This document shows, piece by piece, positions 7,879 through 14,939 of a DNA stretch of 32,609 nt. Source of the DNA: Alloalcanivorax gelatiniphagus (GTDB lineage: Bacteria; Pseudomonadota; Gammaproteobacteria; Pseudomonadales; Alcanivoracaceae); the NCBI RefSeq assembly GCF_005938655.1, contig NZ_VCQT01000021.1:1-32609 (forward strand). Reading direction: 5' to 3'. Position 1 is the stretch's first letter, and every line of letters starts with the position of its first letter. The translations under genes and the position numbers were made by a program. A model generated the notes under the pieces. That model was not told the DNA's origin and did no database searches. It saw only the letters and a list, made by a program, of their open reading frames with translations.

Positions 7879-8793
7879 ATGCCGGTTTCCTTCGATGGCA
7901 AGTTGGTGGTGGCGATCAGCTCCCGGGCGCTGTTCGATCTCAGCGACAGCCACCAGGTGTTCGAGCGGGAAGGGCTGGATGCCTTTCAGGATTATCAGGT
8001 CGCCCACGAGGACGACGTGCTGGCCCCCGGCGACGCCTTCGCCCTGGTCAAGAAGCTGCTCGCCATCAATGAGATGGAGGAGGGCCGTGGCCGGGTGGAA
8101 GTGATCCTGCTGTCGCGCAACAGTTCCGACACCGGCCTGCGGGTGTTCAATTCCATCGAGCATTACGGCCTGCCGATCACCCGCGCCGCCTTCGCCGGCG
8201 GCCAGAGCCCGCACCGCTATGTGCCGGCCTTTGGCGCCCATGTGTTCCTGTCCACCGACGCGGAGGATGTGCGTCAGGTGCTGGAGGCGGGCTTCGCCGC
8301 CGCCACCATTTTGTCGCGGGGCAAAATGGACCCGAAGGACCCGACCCTGCGCATCGCCTTCGACGGTGACGCGGTGCTGTTTTCCGACGAGTCCGAGCAG
8401 GTGTTCCAGAGCGATGGCCTTGAGGCGTTCGCCGCCAACGAGAAAAGCGCCGCCCGCCAGCCGCTCAGCGACGGCCCCTTCCGGGGGTTCCTGGAGGCCC
8501 TGCACCAGATTCAGCGGGAGTTCTCGCCGCAGCACTGTCCGATCCGCACGGCACTGGTGACGGCGCGCTCGGCGCCGGCCCACGAGCGGGTGGTGCGTAC
8601 CCTGCGCAGCTGGGGCATTCGTATCGACGAGAGCCTGTTCCTGGGCGGCCTGCCGAAAGGGGAATTTCTGCGCGCCTTCGGCGCCGATGTGTTCTTCGAC
8701 GACCAGCAGGGCCACTGCGAATCGGCCAGCCCCCATGTGGCCGCCGGCCATGTGCCCCACGGAATTTCCAACCCACGTCCCGAATCCGAATAA
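7879..8793 (+). CDS. Cytosolic 5'-nucleotidase, NT5C1 type
   Basis: This enzyme is predicted to hydrolyse nucleoside 5'-monophosphates such as AMP or IMP to nucleosides. The 304-aa protein matches the 5_nucleotid (PF06189) family and strikingly resembles vertebrate cytosolic 5'-nucleotidase I. Shared segments include VVAISSRALFD, TGLRVFNSIEHYGLPITRAA, FDGDAVLFSDESE, CPIRTALVTARSAPA and FFDDQQGH. The DGDAVLFSDE segment provides HAD-like acidic residues. I chose the ATG at 7879, where GGACGGA lies upstream; a longer frame from 7840 adds 13 residues without family resemblance. No signal peptide is seen. A GC hairpin with a GGCG loop follows the stop (8797-8814). Confidence 0.9.
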   Translation: MPVSFDGKLVVAISSRALFDLSDSHQVFEREGLDAFQDYQVAHEDDVLAPGDAFALVKKLLAINEMEEGRGRVEVILLSRNSSDTGLRVFNSIEHYGLPITRAAFAGGQSPHRYVPAFGAHVFLSTDAEDVRQVLEAGFAAATILSRGKMDPKDPTLRIAFDGDAVLFSDESEQVFQSDGLEAFAANEKSAARQPLSDGPFRGFLEALHQIQREFSPQHCPIRTALVTARSAPAHERVVRTLRSWGIRIDESLFLGGLPKGEFLRAFGADVFFDDQQGHCESASPHVAAGHVPHGISNPRPESE

Positions 8794-8796
8794 TCC

Positions 8797-8814
8797 GGCG
8801 GCCGGCGGGCCGCC
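8797..8814 (+). terminator. GC-rich hairpin after the 5'-nucleotidase gene
   Basis: GGCGGCC (8797-8803), loop GGCG (8804-8807) and GGCCGCC (8808-8814) form a 7-bp stem 3 bp past the stop codon. There is no T tract, so intrinsic termination is uncertain. Confidence 0.4.
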
Positions 8815-8820
8815 CCGGCA

Positions 8821-8849
8821 TTGCCAGCTTCTTCACGTCCTACTATGCT
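8821..8849 (+). promoter_or_regulatory. Candidate sigma70 promoter of cysB
   Basis: TTGCCA (8821-8826) is separated by 17 bp from TATGCT (8844-8849), matching the sigma70 consensus at 5 and 4 of 6 positions. Transcription would start near 8856, leaving a leader of about 87 nt before cysB. CysB proteins are commonly autoregulated through sites near their own promoter. Confidence 0.5.
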
Positions 8850-8879
8850 TGGAACGCATAATCGCCCGCATTTTTATAA

Positions 8880-9917
<1,038 letters not shown>

Positions 9918-9922
9918 GCGCC

Positions 9923-9942
9923 CGGCGCCCGGCGGGGCGCCG
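9923..9942 (+). terminator. GC hairpin after cysB
   Basis: CGGCGCCC (9923-9930), loop GGCG (9931-9934) and GGGCGCCG (9935-9942) form a perfect 8-bp stem just past the cysB stop. It has no T tract and abuts the putative thrH -35 element. Part of it (9929-9942) is duplicated exactly at 9951-9964. Confidence 0.45.
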
Positions 9943-9971
9943 TTGCAAAGCCGGCGGGGCGCCGCTACATT
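9943..9971 (+). promoter_or_regulatory. Candidate sigma70 promoter of thrH
   Basis: TTGCAA (9943-9948), a 17-bp spacer and TACATT (9966-9971) match the sigma70 consensus at 4 of 6 positions each. The spacer contains the second copy of the 14-bp direct repeat CCGGCGGGGCGCCG. Transcription would begin near 9978, about 40 nt before thrH. Confidence 0.42.
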
Positions 9972-10018
9972 GTGCGCGCCTTTTTTACCGTGCACTTTTA
10001 CCGATTAAGGGGATCACC

Positions 10019-10636
10019 GTGGAATTGCTTTGTCTGGACCTGGAAGGGGTGCTGATTCCGGAAATCTGGATCAACTTCGCCGAGCGCACCGGCATCGACG
10101 AACTGCGCGCCACCACCCGGGATATCCCGGACTACGATGAGCTGATGAAAATGCGGCTCGGCATCCTCGACCAGCACGGCTACGGCCTGCCGGACATCCA
10201 GAAGGTGATCGACACCCTGGAACCCCTGGACGGGGCGGTGGAGTTCGTGGAATGGGCCCGGGAGCATTTCCAGCTGATCATTCTGTCGGACACCTTCTAT
10301 GAGTTCGCCCGTCCGCTGATGCGCAAGCTCGGATCGCCGACCCTGTTCTGCCACCGTCTGGCGGTGGACGACAACGGCCGCATCACCGACTACATCCTGC
10401 GCCAGAAAGACCCCAAGCGGGCCTCGGTGAAAGCGCTGCACACCCTGAACTACCGCATCATCGCCGCCGGTGACTCCTACAACGACACCACCATGCTCAG
10501 CGAGGCGAACCAGGGCATCCTGTTCCACGCGCCGGACAATGTGATCCGCGAATTCCCGCAATTCCCGGCGGTGCACAGCTACCAAGACCTGAAGAAAGAG
10601 ATCATCAAGGCCAGCCAGCGCGACCTGCCCCTATAA
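10019..10636 (+). CDS. thrH: Bifunctional phosphoserine phosphatase/homoserine phosphotransferase ThrH
   Basis: ThrH is a HAD-superfamily enzyme that dephosphorylates phosphoserine and can pass the phosphoryl group to homoserine. It thereby links serine and threonine biosynthesis. The 205-aa protein is close to Pseudomonas aeruginosa ThrH along its whole length. It has Asp7 as nucleophile in CLDLEGVLIPE, TTRDIPDYDELM, LSDTFYEFARPLM, LRQKDPKRASV and AAGDSYNDTTMLSEA for metal binding. The start is GTG at 10019, preceded by AAGGGG; the family consensus begins exactly there. A homopolymeric C run (10637-10646) and a REP pair follow. Confidence 0.95.
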   Translation: MELLCLDLEGVLIPEIWINFAERTGIDELRATTRDIPDYDELMKMRLGILDQHGYGLPDIQKVIDTLEPLDGAVEFVEWAREHFQLIILSDTFYEFARPLMRKLGSPTLFCHRLAVDDNGRITDYILRQKDPKRASVKALHTLNYRIIAAGDSYNDTTMLSEANQGILFHAPDNVIREFPQFPAVHSYQDLKKEIIKASQRDLPL

Positions 10637-10654
10637 CCCCCCCCCCTGTTATTT

Positions 10655-10736
10655 GTAGGAGCGGCCGGGCGGCGTTCCGCTTCAGCCGCGATCCGCGATC
10701 AGCGCCCACGTTGATCGCGGCTGAAGCCGCTCCTAC
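10655..10736. repeat. REP pair with a 38-nt insertion variant, overlapping the pabB stop
   Basis: A forward variant (10655-10692) is interrupted in its loop by about 15 nt (CGGGCGGCGTTCCGC), giving 38 nt instead of 23. An ordinary inverted copy follows at 10714-10736. The GTAG end of the inverted copy, read on the minus strand, supplies the TAG stop of pabB at 10733-10735. The pair lies between convergent thrH and pabB. Confidence 0.85.
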
Positions 10737-11905
10737 GGTGTGGTGCCCAGCGCTTCCATCAGCTTGCGCACCTTGAACCAGCTTTCCTCGTATTCCTCCT
10801 CCGGCTTGGAGTCGTAGACGATGCCGCCGCCGCCGTGGCAGTAGAGGGCGTCGCCGTCGGTCTGCAGGGTGCGGATCAGAATATTGCTGTCGAAGTGGCC
10901 GTTCCGGTCCTGCCAGAACAGGCTGCCGCAGTAGGCCCCCCGTGGGTGCGGCTCCAGTTCCTGAATGATTTCCATGGCTCTTTTCTTGGGCGCGCCGGTG
11001 ATGCTGCCGCCGGGAAAGGCGCTGAGCAGGGCGGCCAGGGGTGCCACCCCCGGGCGCAGGGTGCCGGAGATGGTGGACACCAGATGCTGCACGTTGCTGA
11101 ACCGCCGCAGTTCGAACAGCGGGTCCACGTGGATCGAGCCGGCCTCGCAGAATTCGCCCAGGTCATTGCGCAGCAGATCCACGATCATCAGATTCTCGGC
11201 CCGGTCCTTGGGGTGGCGGCGCAGCGCTTCGCCCAGGGCCCGGTCTTCCTCGTCATTGGCGCCCCGGGGCCGTGAGCCCTTGATCGGCTCGGTGCGTACC
11301 ACGCCGTCGCGGATGCTCAGGAAACGCTCCGGCGACACCCCGAACACCGCCTCGTCCCGATCGCGGAAATAACCGGCGTGCGGCGCCGGGTGGGCGGCCA
11401 GCAGCCGTTCGAAGGCGGCCAGCGGGCAGCCCCGCCAGCGCGCCTGGAAACGTTGCGCGTAGTTCACCTGATAGCAGTCGCCGGCACTCAGATAGTCACG
11501 GATTCGGCACAGCGCCCGCCGGTACTGGTGGGCGTCCTGTTGCGGTTGGAACGGCGCGGTCAGGGAGAAGGGGGCGGGCGCCGCCGGCCGGTGGGGGCGC
11601 GGCGGGGCGCGGAACAGATGCACCACCGCCTCGGCGTCGTTGTCCGCCAGGCCGTGCAGCGCCAGGCCGGCGTCGTAGGGAATCAGCCCGCAGGCGAACA
11701 CGCAGTCGTCCGCCAGTGCCTGCTCCAGCCGGTCGGGCAGGGCGCGCAGCGCCGCCGCGCCCCGGGCCCGCAGGGTGCGGGCCGGCGCGCCCAGGGCCAT
11801 CAGGCCCCGTTCGCCGCTGAAGATCACATGGGGCGGGTGCGGGTGCCGGGCGGTGCCGGGGTGGGGGGCGGCGGCGGTTGTGTCAGGGCAATCTGTATCG
11901 GCCAT
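10733..11905 (-). CDS. pabB: Aminodeoxychorismate synthase component I
   Basis: PabB aminates chorismate to 4-amino-4-deoxychorismate with ammonia from PabA, for folate biosynthesis. The 390-aa protein has the chorismate-binding domain. It shows PIKGSRPRG with Lys209, the PabB-type catalytic lysine; LLRNDLGEFCEAGSI; FPGGSITGAPKKRAMEI; AYCGSLFW; and HGGGGIVYDSKPEEE. The PIKGS lysine favours PabB over anthranilate synthase TrpE. The N terminus is shorter than the usual ~450 aa and contains a proline/alanine-rich stretch, so the start is uncertain. The ATG at 11905 has GGGAA upstream. The stop codon comes from an adjoining REP. No pabA or pabC is nearby. Confidence 0.87.
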   Translation of the reverse strand: MADTDCPDTTAAAPHPGTARHPHPPHVIFSGERGLMALGAPARTLRARGAAALRALPDRLEQALADDCVFACGLIPYDAGLALHGLADNDAEAVVHLFRAPPRPHRPAAPAPFSLTAPFQPQQDAHQYRRALCRIRDYLSAGDCYQVNYAQRFQARWRGCPLAAFERLLAAHPAPHAGYFRDRDEAVFGVSPERFLSIRDGVVRTEPIKGSRPRGANDEEDRALGEALRRHPKDRAENLMIVDLLRNDLGEFCEAGSIHVDPLFELRRFSNVQHLVSTISGTLRPGVAPLAALLSAFPGGSITGAPKKRAMEIIQELEPHPRGAYCGSLFWQDRNGHFDSNILIRTLQTDGDALYCHGGGGIVYDSKPEEEYEESWFKVRKLMEALGTTP

Positions 11906-12006
11906 GCGAGTTCCCGGGAGCCTGGAGCACCGGCGGCGGGCGCCGGGGAGGGCGTAGTGTAGCGCCGGCCCCGGGGACCGGCAAAAGCGGAAAGCGGCCT
12001 CGGGAG

Positions 12007-12018
12007 ATTGTCGACAAT
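12007..12018. promoter_or_regulatory. Operator 1 of the methylcitrate locus (ATTGTCGACAAT)
   Basis: This perfect 12-bp palindrome lies just upstream of a sigma70-like -35 element. An identical copy lies 63 bp downstream. The TTGT-ACAA form suits a dimeric GntR/FCD regulator, and the gene for one follows directly. The assignment to that regulator is inferred. Confidence 0.72.
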
Positions 12019-12023
12019 ATGCA

Positions 12024-12052
12024 TTGAAAGCGTTCCCCTTCAGGGGTAAAGT
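12024..12052 (+). promoter_or_regulatory. Promoter of the methylcitrate (prp) operon
   Basis: TTGAAA (12024-12029), a 17-bp spacer and TAAAGT (12047-12052) match the sigma70 consensus at 5 and 4 of 6 positions. The predicted start site is near 12059. The core promoter lies wholly between the two ATTGTCGACAAT palindromes, a suitable layout for repression by the adjacent GntR protein. Confidence 0.62.
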
Positions 12053-12069
12053 GCCAGCCATTCCTATCC

Positions 12070-12081
12070 ATTGTCGACAAT
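12070..12081. promoter_or_regulatory. Operator 2 of the methylcitrate locus (ATTGTCGACAAT)
   Basis: This is an exact copy of the palindrome at 12007-12018. It is located at about +11 to +22 relative to the predicted start site and 17 bp before the regulator's ATG. Binding here would block promoter clearance. Centre-to-centre distance to operator 1 is 63 bp. Confidence 0.72.
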
Positions 12082-12098
12082 GAAAGGTGGCCCTCTTC

Positions 12099-12773
12099 AT
12101 GCACCAGCTGGCCGATGACAGCGTCCGCACCCTGGCCGACCGGGTTTTTACCCGGCTCCAGGACGACATCGTGCGCGGCGTGATCGCCCCGGGCAGCAAG
12201 GTCAGCGAGACCGATCTGGCCGGCCGCTATGGGGTCAGCCGGGGGCCGCTGCGCGAGGCCATCCGCCGGCTGGAATCCCGCAAGCTGGTGGAGCGCGAGG
12301 TGCACGTGGGCACCCGGGTGGCGTCGCTGAGCTTCGATGAGCTGATCGAAATCTATTATGTGCGCGAGGCCCTGGAAGGGCAGGCCGCCCGGCTCGCCGG
12401 CGAGCGCATGAGCGACGCCGAGGTGGCCGGTCTTTATCAGTTGCTGGCCCAGCACGAACAGCAGCAGGACCTGCGCGAGGACACCGCCTATTTCCAGCGC
12501 GAGTTCGACCTGGATTTTCACTATCGCATCATTCAGGGCAGTCACAATCAGACGCTGATCCGCATGCTGATCGGCGAGCTGTATCACCTGGTGCGGATGT
12601 ACCGCTACCAGTTCAGCACCACGGCCAACCGGCCGCAGAAAGCCCTGCACGAACACCGTCGCATCGTCGAGGCCATCGAGGCCCGGGATGCGGAGATGGC
12701 TGAACTCCTGATGCGCCGCCACATCGGTCGGGCACGGGAAAACATCGAGGCCCAGCAAAGGAGTCCCCAATGA
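12099..12773 (+). CDS. GntR-family (FCD domain) transcriptional regulator of the methylcitrate operon
   Basis: This 224-aa protein is a FadR-subfamily GntR regulator. The N-terminal winged helix spans about residues 10-75 ([26 protein letters not shown] and [16 protein letters not shown]). An all-helical FCD ligand domain follows, with [34 protein letters not shown] and [12 protein letters not shown]; the D and H residues are typical metal/ligand positions. It heads the prp operon, and its stop overlaps the prpB start as ATGA. Pseudomonas has a GntR regulator in the same place. It likely represses its own promoter and senses a pathway intermediate such as 2-methylcitrate, which is inferred. 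A GTG at 12087 is a less likely start because it lacks a ribosome-binding site. Confidence 0.92.
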   Translation: MHQLADDSVRTLADRVFTRLQDDIVRGVIAPGSKVSETDLAGRYGVSRGPLREAIRRLESRKLVEREVHVGTRVASLSFDELIEIYYVREALEGQAARLAGERMSDAEVAGLYQLLAQHEQQQDLREDTAYFQREFDLDFHYRIIQGSHNQTLIRMLIGELYHLVRMYRYQFSTTANRPQKALHEHRRIVEAIEARDAEMAELLMRRHIGRARENIEAQQRSPQ

Positions 12774-13663
12774 GCCGTACCATCAGCGCCGGCGCCCGTT
12801 TCCGGCAAGCCCTGGCGGAAGAACAACCGCTTCAGATCATGGGTACCATCAATGCCTACACCGCCATGATGGCGGAGCAGGTGGGTTACCGTGCCATCTA
12901 CCTGTCCGGCGGCGGCGTCGCCAATGCCTCCTACGGTCTGCCGGACCTGGGCATGACCACCATGAACGACGTGCTCGAGGACGTGCGCCGCATCAGCGCC
13001 GCTTCCGAGGTGCCGTTGTTGGTGGACATCGACACCGGCTGGGGCGGCGCCTTCAACATCGCCCGCACCGTCAAGGAAATGATCCGTGCCGGCGCCGGTG
13101 CCGTGCACCTGGAGGATCAGGTGGCGCAGAAACGTTGCGGCCACCGCCCTAATAAGGAAATCGTGCCCCAGCAGGAAATGGTGGACCGCATCAAGGCCGC
13201 CGCCGACGCTCGTACCGACGATGATTTCTTTATCATCGCGCGCACCGATGCGTTCCAGAAGGAGGGCCTGGAGGCCGCCGTGGAACGGGCCCGCGCCTGC
13301 GTGGAAGCCGGTGCCGACGGCATCTTCGCCGAGGCCGTGCACACCCTTGAGGACTACAAGGCGTTTTCCGAGGGGCTCGGCGACACGCCGCTGCTGGCCA
13401 ACATCACCGAATTCGGCGCCACGCCGCTGTTCACCCGCGAGGAACTGCGGGACGCCGGCGCCGGCATGATTCTGTACCCGCTGTCCGCGTTCCGCGCCAT
13501 GAATCAGGCGGCGCTGCGCGTGTACCAGACCATCCGCGAGGAAGGCACCCAGAAGAACGTGGTCGACACCATGCAAACCCGCATGGAACTGTACGACTTC
13601 CTGGGCTACCACGACTACGAACAAAAACTCGACGAGCTCTTCGCCAAGCAGCGCGGAGAATAA
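12770..13663 (+). CDS. prpB: 2-methylisocitrate lyase
   Basis: PrpB cleaves 2-methylisocitrate into pyruvate and succinate, the last step of the methylcitrate cycle. The 297-aa protein is a PEP mutase/isocitrate lyase superfamily enzyme. Catalytic Cys123 lies in KRCGH, the same number as in E. coli Prp[17 protein letters not shown] and the magnesium-binding VDIDTGWGG precede it, and HLEDQ and IARTDAF flank it. AAAGGAG upstream of the ATG and a 4-bp ATGA overlap with the regulator gene indicate translational coupling. The gap to prpC is 28 bp. Confidence 0.97.
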   Translation: MSRTISAGARFRQALAEEQPLQIMGTINAYTAMMAEQVGYRAIYLSGGGVANASYGLPDLGMTTMNDVLEDVRRISAASEVPLLVDIDTGWGGAFNIARTVKEMIRAGAGAVHLEDQVAQKRCGHRPNKEIVPQQEMVDRIKAAADARTDDDFFIIARTDAFQKEGLEAAVERARACVEAGADGIFAEAVHTLEDYKAFSEGLGDTPLLANITEFGATPLFTREELRDAGAGMILYPLSAFRAMNQAALRVYQTIREEGTQKNVVDTMQTRMELYDFLGYHDYEQKLDELFAKQRGE

Positions 13664-13691
13664 CGGACCCGTCAATACGAGGACGATGACG

Positions 13692-14819
13692 ATGGCAGAG
13701 AAGCAACCCAACGGCGCAGGCCTGCGCGGCCAGGTGGCCGGTAAAACCGCCCTTTCCACCGTGGGCAAAAGTGGCTCCGGCCTCACTTACCGTGGCTATG
13801 ACGTCAAGGATCTGGCGGAGAACTGTCAGTTCGAGGAAGTGGCCCACCTGATTCTCAAAGGCGCGCTGCCCACCCAGGCGGAACTGGACGCCTACAAGAA
13901 GAAGCTCAAGGGCCTGCGTGGTCTGCCTCAGGCGCTCAAGGAAGTGCTGGAGCGGATTCCCAAGGACGCCCACCCCATGGACGTGATGCGCACCGGCTGC
14001 TCCATGCTCGGCAACCTGGAAACGGAAACCAGCTTCGATCAGCAGCAGGACGCCACCGACCGCATGCTGGCGGCGTTCCCGAGCATCATCTGCTACTGGT
14101 ACCGCTACAGCCATGACGGCGTGCGCGTGGAAACCGAAACCGATGACGATTCCATCGGCGCCCACTTCCTGCACCTGCTGCGCGGCGAGAAGCCCAACGA
14201 CCTGCACGAAGCGGTAATGCACGTTTCGCTAATCCTGTACGCGGAGCACGAGTTCAACGCCTCCACCTTCACCGCCCGTGTCTGTGCCTCCACGCTCAGC
14301 GACCTGCACAGCTGCATCACCGGTGCCATCGGCTCCCTGCGCGGCCCGCTGCACGGCGGCGCCAACGAGGCGGCCATGGAGATGATCGAGAACTTCAAGG
14401 ACCCGGACGACGCCGAGAAAGGCATGCTCGGCATGCTCGAACGGAAGGAAAAGATCATGGGCTTCGGCCACGCGATCTACCGCGAGTCCGACCCGCGTAA
14501 CGCCATCATCAAGCACTGGTCCGAGAAGCTGTCCCGGGATGTGAACGGCGAGAACCTGTACAACATTTCCGTGCGCTGTGAGGAAGTGATGTGGCGCGAG
14601 AAGAAACTGTTCTGCAACGCGGATTTCTTCCACGCCTCCGCCTACCACTTCATGGATATCCCCACCAAGCTGTTCACGCCGATCTTCGTGATGAGCCGGC
14701 TGACCGGCTGGGCCGCCCATGTGTTCGAACAGCGCGCGGACAACCGCATCATCCGTCCCAGCGCCGAATACACCGGTCCGGAACTGCGCAAGGTAACGCC
14801 CATCGCCGAGCGCGGCTGA
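13692..14819 (+). CDS. prpC: 2-methylcitrate synthase
   Basis: PrpC condenses propionyl-CoA with oxaloacetate to give 2-methylcitrate. The 375-aa protein is a short-type citrate synthase family member lacking the N-terminal extension of hexameric GltA. Family motifs are LTYRGYDVKDLAE, LRGPLHGGANEAAMEM with an active-site histidine, MGFGHAIYRESDPRN with the second histidine, and RADNRIIRPSAEYTGPE. I chose the ATG at 13692 because GAGGA (13679-13683) sits 8 bases before it; the in-frame ATG at 13686 is too close. It directly follows prpB. A REP pair separates it from acnD. Confidence 0.95.
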   Translation: MAEKQPNGAGLRGQVAGKTALSTVGKSGSGLTYRGYDVKDLAENCQFEEVAHLILKGALPTQAELDAYKKKLKGLRGLPQALKEVLERIPKDAHPMDVMRTGCSMLGNLETETSFDQQQDATDRMLAAFPSIICYWYRYSHDGVRVETETDDDSIGAHFLHLLRGEKPNDLHEAVMHVSLILYAEHEFNASTFTARVCASTLSDLHSCITGAIGSLRGPLHGGANEAAMEMIENFKDPDDAEKGMLGMLERKEKIMGFGHAIYRESDPRNAIIKHWSEKLSRDVNGENLYNISVRCEEVMWREKKLFCNADFFHASAYHFMDIPTKLFTPIFVMSRLTGWAAHVFEQRADNRIIRPSAEYTGPELRKVTPIAERG

Positions 14820-14832
14820 TCGGTCGCGGCTG

Positions 14833-14885
14833 ATCGCGGCTAAAGCCGCTCCTACGGAGACTTGTAGGAGCGACTTCAGTCGCGA
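14833..14885. repeat. REP pair between prpC and acnD
   Basis: An inverted GGC-type copy (14833-14855) and a forward GAC-type copy (14864-14885) are separated by 8 bp in the 120-bp gap. Together they can form two adjacent hairpins in the operon mRNA. Confidence 0.87.
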
Positions 14886-14939
14886 AACCGACGGATACTC
14901 CTCACCTCAGCAATTCATTACTCAGGTAGTCCCCAGGCC

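Noticed and set aside
10733-11905. Anthranilate synthase TrpE as the identity of the chorismate enzyme
   Set aside because: The PIKGS motif with the PabB-type lysine and the overall motif set indicate PabB; no trp genes are nearby.
12087-12098. GTG at 12087 as start of the GntR regulator
   Set aside because: It has no ribosome-binding site and overlaps the AAAGG sequence that serves the ATG at 12099.
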